Shown one piece after another: positions 16,218-22,692 of a stretch of 64,000 nucleotides of DNA. The DNA is from Bacteroidales bacterium UBA1180. GTDB taxonomy: Bacteria > Bacteroidota > Bacteroidia > Bacteroidales > Paludibacteraceae. Made by a program: the position numbers and the translations under genes. The notes beneath the pieces were generated by a model, which was not told the DNA's origin, ran no database searches, and worked only from the letters and a program-made list of their open reading frames with translations. Positions within the stretch are counted from its first letter, which is position 1, and each line of letters opens with the position of its first letter. The stretch is from positions 60,074 to 124,073 of the forward strand of contig DBYS01000016.1 of the NCBI GenBank assembly GCA_002310195.1. The letters are read 5' to 3'.

Positions 16218-18671
16218 TTAAAGTGTTACCGTTATTTCGTGGTGACCGGGAGCGTACGGCAGGATGGTCGGGCGGTCGGGATGCTGATGACCGTTCGGGT
16301 TCTTGACGGTGATGACATACTCGGCGTCACGCCACTTGCGCGTAACCTTGTACTCCTTAAGATCAGACGGAATGCACGGATTGACTTCGAGTCCTTCGTA
16401 CGTCGGCCGTATACCGAGGATATACTGACTGACTGTCAGCCAGTTCCAGGCAGCAGTACCGGTGAGCCAGGAGTTCTTGCCCTCGCCGGGCTTGGCAGCT
16501 TCCTTGCCGGCCACCATCTGACAATAGACGTAAGGCTCAACCTTGTGCAGATCCTGATTCTCGATCCATGCGGGAGTAATCTTGCGGTAGAGGTTCCACG
16601 CGTCGTTGCCGCGTCCGGCAAGTGCCTGAGCGATGATCACCCACGGGTTGTTGTGGCAGAAGATGCCACCGTTCTCCTTGTAACCTGCAGGATAGGTCGA
16701 TTGCTCGCCAAGCTCGATGTGATAGGTCGTGTAAGCCGGCCAGTTAAGAACCATGCCGTGCTCGCTGTCCAGCAGTCGTGCAGCGCTGTCAAGAGCCTGC
16801 TCGGGCAAGCCTTGCTCCGCACCGATACGCGCCATAGCACACCATCCCTGGCTCTCGATGAAGATCTTGCCTTCAGCGTTTTCGTTGGAGCCGACCTTGT
16901 TACCATAATAATCGTACGCGCGCAGGTACCACTCGCCGTCCCAGCCAAACTGCTCGACGGCTTGACACATGGCATTGATATGCTGCTCGGCGCGGTCGGC
17001 CTCGCCAGACAGGTTGCGTGTGCGGCAAAGCTCCACATACTGGCGTCCGCAGAACACGAACAAGCCGGCAATCATCAGCGATTCAGCCTTACTGCCCTCG
17101 GTCTTGTTGCCCGTGGTCTGGAACGACTCGTTGGGATCGCTGGAGAAACAGTTGAGATTCAGACAATCGTTCCAGTCGGCACGTCCGATAAGCGGCAGCC
17201 CGTGAGGACCGAGGTTCTCCACTACATGGTTGAAACTGATGCGCAGGTGCTCCATCAGAGGCACTTCGCTGCCGGGCTGATTGTCCCAAGGCACAAGCTC
17301 GTCAAGGATGGAGAAGTCACCCGTTTCGCGGATATATGCCGTAGTGCCGAAGATGAGCCACATAGGATCGTCGTTGAAGCCTCCGCCTATATCGTTGTTG
17401 CCACGCTTGGTGAGCGGCTGATACTGATGGTAACAACCGCCGTCAGGGAACTGCGTAGAGGCTATATCGATAATGCGCTGGCGCGCGCGTGAAGGAATCT
17501 GATGAACGAATCCAACCAAATCTTGGTTGGAATCCCTAAATCCCATACCGCGGCCTATGCCCGACTCGAAGAACGATGCCGAACGGCTCATGCAGAACGT
17601 GATCATGCATTGGTACTGATTCCAGATGTTCACCATTCGGTTGAGGCGCTCGTCGCTGCTCTCAACGCTATACTTGCTGAGCAACTCGTCCCACAACGCA
17701 CGAAGTTCGGCAAACACTGCGTCCACTGCCTCGACAGAAGCAAAGCGGCTGATCACCTCATGCGCGCGCGCCTTGTTAATAATGTGATGATCCTTGTCGC
17801 CAAGGCTGGTGAGTTCACCACGATTGGCGGCAAACTTCTGATCTTCGGGGTTCTCCTCGTAGCCAAGGATAAAGATGAAATCGCGACTCTCGCCGGCCTT
17901 GAGCTCCACTTCGATATAATGGCTTGCGATCGGACTCCAGCCGTGTGCAAGACTGTCAGTGGAATGGCCGTTGAGCACAGCCTGCGGTTCGGAAAGCTCG
18001 TTGTACAAGCCGACAAACGACTCGCGGTCGGTATCATAACCCTGAACGGGGCTGTTGACGGAATAGTAAGCGTAATGATTGCGGCGCTCCTTGTATTCGG
18101 TCTTATGGTAGAGGGCCGTGAAATCTGCGGCTTGCTCAATCTCCACCTCACCGGTAGAAAGGTTGCGCTGGAAGTTCTCACCGTCCGTGGCACCGTTCCA
18201 GAGGCACCACTCGGTATAACTGAAGAGCTTGATGCTCTTTGACCCGTCACCAAGATTGGTGAGCGTCAGCTTCTGGATCTCAGCTTTTACGCCCAGGGGA
18301 ACAAAGTGCAGCACGCTCGCGCGAACATTGTTCTTCACACCCGTGATGCGCGTATAGTTCAAGCCGTGACGGCACTCATAGTTGTCAAGCGGTGTCTTGC
18401 AAGGTTTCCAGCCAGGGTTCCAAACAACATCACCGTCTTTGAGATAAAAGTAGCGTCCGCCATTGTCCATCGGCACGCTGTTGTAGCGATAACGGGTGAT
18501 GCGGCGGAACTTGGCGTCCTTGTAGAAGTTATAACCTCCGGCGGTATTGCTGATCAGACCGAAGAAATCTTCATTGCCGAGATAATTGATCCAAGGGAAA
18601 GGTGTCTTGGGATTGGTGATGACATATTCGCGATTGGCGTCATCAAAATGTCCGTATTGATTGTGTGTCAT
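16218..18671 (-). CDS. Cellobiose phosphorylase (GH94)
   Basis: This 817-residue cytosolic enzyme has no signal peptide and splits cellobiose with phosphate into glucose-1-phosphate and glucose. The N terminus (YGHFDDANREYVITNPKTP, then PWINYLGNEDFFGLISNTAGG) matches characterised cellobiose phosphorylases closely. The general acid lies in GRADWNDCLNLNCF, with Asp at about residue 502. The frame stays open upstream, but the ATG at 18671 is preceded at 25 bases by a promoter, so longer starts are excluded. It is the first gene of the PUL operon, so the phosphorolytic step gets the promoter-proximal position. Chitobiose or laminaribiose specificity is less likely given the N-terminal match. Confidence 0.94.
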   Translation of the reverse strand: MTHNQYGHFDDANREYVITNPKTPFPWINYLGNEDFFGLISNTAGGYNFYKDAKFRRITRYRYNSVPMDNGGRYFYLKDGDVVWNPGWKPCKTPLDNYECRHGLNYTRITGVKNNVRASVLHFVPLGVKAEIQKLTLTNLGDGSKSIKLFSYTEWCLWNGATDGENFQRNLSTGEVEIEQAADFTALYHKTEYKERRNHYAYYSVNSPVQGYDTDRESFVGLYNELSEPQAVLNGHSTDSLAHGWSPIASHYIEVELKAGESRDFIFILGYEENPEDQKFAANRGELTSLGDKDHHIINKARAHEVISRFASVEAVDAVFAELRALWDELLSKYSVESSDERLNRMVNIWNQYQCMITFCMSRSASFFESGIGRGMGFRDSNQDLVGFVHQIPSRARQRIIDIASTQFPDGGCYHQYQPLTKRGNNDIGGGFNDDPMWLIFGTTAYIRETGDFSILDELVPWDNQPGSEVPLMEHLRISFNHVVENLGPHGLPLIGRADWNDCLNLNCFSSDPNESFQTTGNKTEGSKAESLMIAGLFVFCGRQYVELCRTRNLSGEADRAEQHINAMCQAVEQFGWDGEWYLRAYDYYGNKVGSNENAEGKIFIESQGWCAMARIGAEQGLPEQALDSAARLLDSEHGMVLNWPAYTTYHIELGEQSTYPAGYKENGGIFCHNNPWVIIAQALAGRGNDAWNLYRKITPAWIENQDLHKVEPYVYCQMVAGKEAAKPGEGKNSWLTGTAAWNWLTVSQYILGIRPTYEGLEVNPCIPSDLKEYKVTRKWRDAEYVITVKNPNGHQHPDRPTILPYAPGHHEITVTL

Positions 18672-18695
18672 GATACAGTGATTCAAAAAACAATG

Positions 18696-18727
18696 CAAAG
18701 GTACTGCTTTTAATTGACATATACAAA
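18696..18727 (-). promoter_or_regulatory. Promoter of the PUL 1 operon (GH94 first)
   Basis: On the minus strand TTTG (18727-18724), 20 bases, TACCTTTG (18703-18696). It directs the seven-gene run ending at 5641; gaps inside that run are 52 bases or less, so this may be its only promoter. Confidence 0.8.
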
Positions 18728-18749
18728 TACTTTTCCGACCGTTTTTATG

Positions 18750-18777
18750 CGTTTTTTGTAAAATAGTGCAAAAAACG
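18750..18777. promoter_or_regulatory. Inverted repeat, candidate operator between PUL 1 and the AraC gene
   Basis: CGTTTTTTG (18750-18758) and CAAAAAACG (18769-18777) are exact inverted 9-mers separated by 10 bases. The right arm touches the -33 box of the AraC-gene promoter (18778-18781), and the left arm lies 22 bases from the -33 box of the GH94 promoter. The arm centres are 19 bases apart, almost two helical turns. This suits a dimeric AraC-type regulator acting on both promoters. Confidence 0.55.
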
Positions 18778-18809
18778 TTTGCATATATCATTTTTTTTCA
18801 TTACTTTTG
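18778..18809 (+). promoter_or_regulatory. Promoter of the AraC-type regulator gene
   Basis: TTTG (18778-18781), 20 bases, TACTTTTG (18802-18809). It points away from the PUL 1 promoter; the two -33 boxes are 50 bases apart. Confidence 0.78.
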
Positions 18810-18859
18810 TGTCGTACAACATATTTTGGTCGCAGACTATCGGCCATTTGCTATCAGCC

Positions 18860-19717
18860 ATGAAAGAATCATTCACCGAAATTACCCGCCTTGAACCCCT
18901 CGATGTTTTCTATGTAGGCGAGCGCATAAAGACGTACTTTGAATACCCGGCACACTGCCACGAAGTATATGAACTGAACTTCGTGGAGAACGGTGCAGGC
19001 GTTGTACGTACCGTAGGCGACAGCAGGGAAACGATTGGTAATCTGGATCTTGTGTTTATCACAGGCAGCAAACTTGTGCATGTATGGGAACAAGGTACAT
19101 GTCCGGAACAGGAGATCTACGAAATCACGGTACATATCGATCCCGATACGTTTCACGGTCCGATGATCGACAAACGCGCTTTTGCGTCAATACGAAGGAT
19201 GTTTGAACGTGCCCAGCGCGGCCTGGCTTTTCCTGAGGCGGCGATACAGATTGTGCATGACGACATCATCAACCTGGCGCACAGCACTGATAGTTTTGCG
19301 TCGGTTATACGCTTATTCAACCTACTCTACCGTTTGTCGCTGGTAGAGAATGCGCGGGAGCTGTCGTCGCAATCGTTCATCAATGCCGAGGAGGGCAACG
19401 AAGATGAGCGTGTGCAGCAAGTGAAGGAGTATATAGCCGCCAATTACATGCACGATATTTGTCTGCAAGACCTTGCGGACATCGCCTGTATGTCAGCCGA
19501 TTCGTTCTCGCGGTTCTTCCACAACCGCACCGGCCGCACGCCGAACCGTTACCTGATCGACTACCGCCTAGGTATAGCTGCGCGAATGCTGCTGACCACG
19601 AAACAATCCGTTTCGGAGATAGGCTATGCGTGCGGTTTCAACACGCTCAGTCACTTCAACAGGCTGTTCCGTGAGTCGAAAGGTTGCACGCCATCGGAGT
19701 TCCGCGAGCAGTTCTGA
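18860..19717 (+). CDS. AraC-family transcriptional regulator
   Basis: This 285-residue protein has an N-terminal cupin-like sensing part (about 20-100, with YPAHCHEVYELNFVENG) and a C-terminal double helix-turn-helix DNA-binding domain (about 185-283). The first helix-turn-helix is LQDLADIACMSADSFSRFF, followed by the signature RLGIAARMLLTTKQSVSEIGYACGFN and LSHFNRLFRE. It is divergent from the cello-oligosaccharide operon and has its own promoter, so it is most likely the local regulator, binding a sugar in the cupin domain. The frame is open upstream to 18779, but that would start inside the promoter; the ATG at 18860 is preferred. Most Bacteroidetes PULs use SusR, hybrid two-component or ECF regulators, so AraC control is less common. 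Confidence 0.92.
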   Translation: MKESFTEITRLEPLDVFYVGERIKTYFEYPAHCHEVYELNFVENGAGVVRTVGDSRETIGNLDLVFITGSKLVHVWEQGTCPEQEIYEITVHIDPDTFHGPMIDKRAFASIRRMFERAQRGLAFPEAAIQIVHDDIINLAHSTDSFASVIRLFNLLYRLSLVENARELSSQSFINAEEGNEDERVQQVKEYIAANYMHDICLQDLADIACMSADSFSRFFHNRTGRTPNRYLIDYRLGIAARMLLTTKQSVSEIGYACGFNTLSHFNRLFRESKGCTPSEFREQF

Positions 19718-19810
19718 GGTTATTGGTTCGTGTGAGAAGTACAGCATTATATATATAATACTACGTATTATATAGTGTCCGTAAAAGAATAAAAAATGAG
19801 GGCTTTATCC

Positions 19811-19843
19811 TATGGTTATCATATGGATATCATTTGGATATCA
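19811..19843. repeat. 11-base tandem repeat
   Basis: Three 11-base copies of the form TWTGGWTATCA stand head to tail, with a partial fourth (TTTGG). They follow the AraC gene by about 95 bases. Unit length matches the array at 5571-5636, though the sequence differs. Confidence 0.6.
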
Positions 19844-19929
19844 TTTGGTAAAGGTTCGAAACATGCCCGAAGGAGGATCGAATACGGGCGAATACAATAA
19901 CAAATAAAGTTGGCAAATTTCAGTAAATA

Positions 19930-19961
19930 TTTGCATATATCAAATATTTTTTGTAACTTTG
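19930..19961 (+). promoter_or_regulatory. Promoter of the PorT-like/S41 operon
   Basis: TTTG (19930-19933), 20 bases, TAACTTTG (19954-19961). Transcription would begin about 19967, giving a leader of about 118 bases before the ATG at 20085. Confidence 0.8.
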
Positions 19962-20068
19962 CAAGCGCGTTCGGTAAACCGCGCTAACAGATGCCGCTCA
20001 GCGGCATAAAGCGCACGGTTGCCTCCGCGCTCCCCACCACAACAAGTTGTGTCGGGGGCCCCACATAA
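19962..20068 (+). promoter_or_regulatory. Structured 5' leader RNA, copy A, with short upstream ORF
   Basis: The leader has a first hairpin AGCGCG/CGCGCT closing the 10-base loop TTCGGTAAAC. A perfect 7-bp hairpin ATGCCGC-TCA-GCGGCAT (19991-20007) is followed by AAAGCG. The last module is CTCCCC, a CACAAC/GTTGTG hairpin, then TCGGGGGCCCCA (20052-20063), where the G run could pair with either C run. A 25-codon frame from the hairpin ATG (19991) ends at 20068, 16 bases before the real gene. The same arrangement occurs in copy B at 32867-32991, in front of an unrelated operon. I do not recognise it with certainty as a named RNA family. Confidence 0.65.
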
Positions 20069-20084
20069 AACAACCTAATTCAAC

Positions 20085-20966
20085 ATGAACAATATAACCC
20101 ATTTTAGGCGTGGTATAGGGCGAACACTCGGCGTGTTGGGCATCGTTGTGTCCACAACTGTTGTGCTCACAATGAGTGCATTGCCGATGTACGCGCAAGG
20201 GCAGAAGACCAACAACCGCGGTATGTACACCGCTCCTGCTCCTGTGCAACGCAGTGAGATCCGTTCGGGTCGTAGCGGCGTGGAGTATGAGAAAGTGCGC
20301 CGCACGCGGCGCGGTGCCCAGTACAAGAGCCACCGCTACAGCGATATTGACCGTTCGGCGCACCCTGGCATATGGACGCTGGGCGCAACAATCGGCGCGA
20401 CGTACAACTGGCAGACACGCGAAGCAGGTTACGCGTACGACATGTCGTTCAAAGGCGGCTGGGGCGCCAACGCCGGTGTAACAGCCACATTCAAAGCATT
20501 GGAATGGCTGAGCATCCGCGCCGATGTGCTGTTCACACAGAAGAACTTCGGCATGGAGCGAATGCAGCCCGAACTACGCGAGCAGAACATCCACTCCGAC
20601 TATATGTGCCATTACCTGCAGATCCCCGTGATGGCCGACTGGACGTTCGGCGGAGAGATAAAGAGCCATATCTACACCGGCGCTTACGGCGGAGCATGGC
20701 TCGGCGGCAACGTCAGCCGCAAGACGCTGCTGGTGACTGACGAATACCGCGCGCGGTACGAATTTACGCCCGAGGATAACCGCATAGACGGCGGTCTGGT
20801 AGGCGGTCTGGGCGTGTCGTGGGACCCGATGCCATACCTGAGAATAGGTTTTGAGGCACTGTTCTACTACAGCATGGCGAACACCGTCAAACGCCAAGCG
20901 CTGATGAACGATACGCGATATAACAACACCGTAGTGGTGGGAGTGTCAACGAAATACGTATTCTGA
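20085..20966 (+). CDS. Outer-membrane beta-barrel protein, PorT-like
   Basis: This 293-residue exported protein has a long signal peptide (cleavage near MYAQG, about residue 38). A basic, low-complexity stretch (about 45-85) is followed by an eight-strand-type barrel (about 92-293) of alternating amphipathic strands, such as WTLGATIGATYNW and LSIRADVLFTQKNFG, ending with the aromatic C terminus KYVF of outer-membrane proteins. It resembles the PorT family of barrels common in Bacteroidetes. The function is unknown. It is the first gene after leader copy A and precedes an S41-like lipoprotein by 1 base. Confidence 0.8.
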   Translation: MNNITHFRRGIGRTLGVLGIVVSTTVVLTMSALPMYAQGQKTNNRGMYTAPAPVQRSEIRSGRSGVEYEKVRRTRRGAQYKSHRYSDIDRSAHPGIWTLGATIGATYNWQTREAGYAYDMSFKGGWGANAGVTATFKALEWLSIRADVLFTQKNFGMERMQPELREQNIHSDYMCHYLQIPVMADWTFGGEIKSHIYTGAYGGAWLGGNVSRKTLLVTDEYRARYEFTPEDNRIDGGLVGGLGVSWDPMPYLRIGFEALFYYSMANTVKRQALMNDTRYNNTVVVGVSTKYVF

Positions 20967-20967
20967 T

Positions 20968-22194
20968 ATGAAACATAAACTACTCTATATAATCGCAATA
21001 AGCCTGCTGGTGACCGGTTGCCGTCAGAAAGGTGACATCTACGTCGATCCGAACGACCCGATGAACCTCAACTACACGAGTTATGCCAAGCAGTTCGACA
21101 TATTCTGGCAAGGCATGAACACGTACTATGTGTTCTGGAGCGAGGATGAAACCGACTGGGATGACGTATATACGCGCCTTAAACCTAAGTTCGACGCACT
21201 GGATGAAGCCTACAAAGCCGACGGCAGTGTACCTGACTCGCTGACATTCATCGCGCTCTATCAGGACGCTACATCGAGCCTGATTGACCATCACCTGGTT
21301 CTTAGGCTGCGCGACGTTCATACCGACCAGCTCTATGTGTACAGTCCGGGATCGGAAGAGGTAAAGAGCCGCGAATATGTGGCCGGACAGAAGTACGGCA
21401 AGAAAGTGATGAAAGAGGAGATACAGAAATGCATCGATCAGAAACTGCTTGATGCCGGCACATGGGGTGAGAAAGGCGATGATGCAAACTTCTTTGGCAT
21501 CCGTACGCTTGACGACGGGCGGAAAGTTGCGTACCTGTGGCAGAGTTCGTACAACATGCTCGCATCGTTGAAGGAAGAAGGCGAAACCGACGAAGAACGC
21601 GTGTACATCAACAATATAGAGGCCTGGATGGATATGTGCTTGACCGAAACACGGCTCGCAGGTATCATCCTCGATAACCGTTGCAACCGCGGCGGCAAGG
21701 TAGCTGACCTTGAGCTGGTGGTAGGCTCATTCATCAACGAAAAAGTACACTACGCCGACCTGCGCTACAAGGAAGGTCCGGGGCGTTACGACTACACCGA
21801 CTGGATGCCCGCGTACGTTGAGCCAGCCGCCAAACGGCGTGACATAGAGACTGAGAACATTCCGTACATCGTACTGACGAACGCATATAGTATAAGCATG
21901 GCTGAGACATCTTCGGAGATCATCAAGAAGCTGCCTACCGGCCGAATGATCGGCGAGCGTACGTACGGCGCACACGGACAACTGATGCCCTACAACACGT
22001 ACTTCCACGACGGCACGTTCGGCGACATCAACAACGGCAAGCACTATGTGTACACATCCAGTCTGCAAGTGCGGTTCGTGGATGACGGCATACTTGAGGG
22101 CGTGGGTATAACGCCAACAAAAGCCATCTACCAAGCGGAAGACGGCTATATTGGCGCGATGAACAAAGCGCTGGATTACATCAAGGCGTACTAA
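20968..22194 (+). CDS. S41-family (C-terminal processing peptidase-like) lipoprotein
   Basis: This 408-residue lipoprotein has lipobox VTGC (Cys18). The S41 peptidase core is visible: LDNRCNRGGKVAD (about 235-247) corresponds to the DLRxNxGG signature, and TNAYSISMAETSSE (304-317) to the catalytic-serine segment, placing Ser310 at the nucleophile position. The catalytic Lys usually found about 25 residues later in a TFGKG motif is not present; the equivalent is RTYGAHGQ (331-338). Activity is therefore uncertain, or it belongs to the variant group with another base. It is co-transcribed with the PorT-like gene and converges on the CYTH gene with a 4-base overlap. Confidence 0.8.
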   Translation: MKHKLLYIIAISLLVTGCRQKGDIYVDPNDPMNLNYTSYAKQFDIFWQGMNTYYVFWSEDETDWDDVYTRLKPKFDALDEAYKADGSVPDSLTFIALYQDATSSLIDHHLVLRLRDVHTDQLYVYSPGSEEVKSREYVAGQKYGKKVMKEEIQKCIDQKLLDAGTWGEKGDDANFFGIRTLDDGRKVAYLWQSSYNMLASLKEEGETDEERVYINNIEAWMDMCLTETRLAGIILDNRCNRGGKVADLELVVGSFINEKVHYADLRYKEGPGRYDYTDWMPAYVEPAAKRRDIETENIPYIVLTNAYSISMAETSSEIIKKLPTGRMIGERTYGAHGQLMPYNTYFHDGTFGDINNGKHYVYTSSLQVRFVDDGILEGVGITPTKAIYQAEDGYIGAMNKALDYIKAY

Positions 22195-22691
22195 CAGACC
22201 ATGTTCGCGTTGTAGTAACGCGGATCGTGGGTAACCTCTTCGCCGATGAACGGCGGACGAACGAACTCCGTATCAACTGACGGCAACTCAATCTCCGCCA
22301 TGATCAGGCCTGCGTTAGGCTGACGGAACTCGTCAATCTCCCATTTCAGTTTAGCCGGTTCTTCGGAATCGGCTTTTTTGTTGGCCGCCTCAGCCGGCAA
22401 GATATATCGGGTCTTGTCGATGATCCGGTTGCCACAAGTAGAGAGCAACGCCTTGAAATCTTCAATGCTGATCTCCCGTTCCCACTCAAAGCGTACCATC
22501 TGTGACAGGCGCGACTTGATGGTCAGCCACGCTTGTTGCGTGCCGTCGGCGTTCGTGCACAAGCGGATACGAACGGTCTTGCCGGGTTCACGGCACACGT
22601 AGCCTTGCACAATATCGTAATGCGTGCTTGCGAGCGCACGAAAACTATCGTCCTTGACGAGGAACTTGCGTTCAATCTCTCTGTTTTCCAT
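22191..22691 (-). CDS. CYTH-domain protein (triphosphate tunnel metalloenzyme)
   Basis: This 166-residue protein starts MENREIERKFLV, where the ExExK signature (Glu5, Glu7, Lys9) binds metal and triphosphate in the CYTH/TTM superfamily. Further acidic and basic tunnel residues appear in RIRLC, WLTIKSR, KWEIDEF and MAEIELPS. Bacterial members of this size usually hydrolyse tripolyphosphate, though some are adenylate cyclase-like. It is the last gene of the long minus-strand operon, 1 base after the dehydrogenase. Confidence 0.88.
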   Translation of the reverse strand: MENREIERKFLVKDDSFRALASTHYDIVQGYVCREPGKTVRIRLCTNADGTQQAWLTIKSRLSQMVRFEWEREISIEDFKALLSTCGNRIIDKTRYILPAEAANKKADSEEPAKLKWEIDEFRQPNAGLIMAEIELPSVDTEFVRPPFIGEEVTHDPRYYNANMVC

Positions 22692-22692
22692 A

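Larger units (their letters stand above)
19718..20084. other. Intergenic region between the AraC gene and the PorT-like gene
   Basis: This 367-base stretch has no gene of normal size. It holds an AT-rich part with TATA-like palindromes (about 19750-19775), an 11-base tandem repeat (19811-19843), a consensus promoter (19930-19961) and a GC-rich structured leader (19962-20068). I saw no clear terminator for the AraC gene. Confidence 0.7.
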
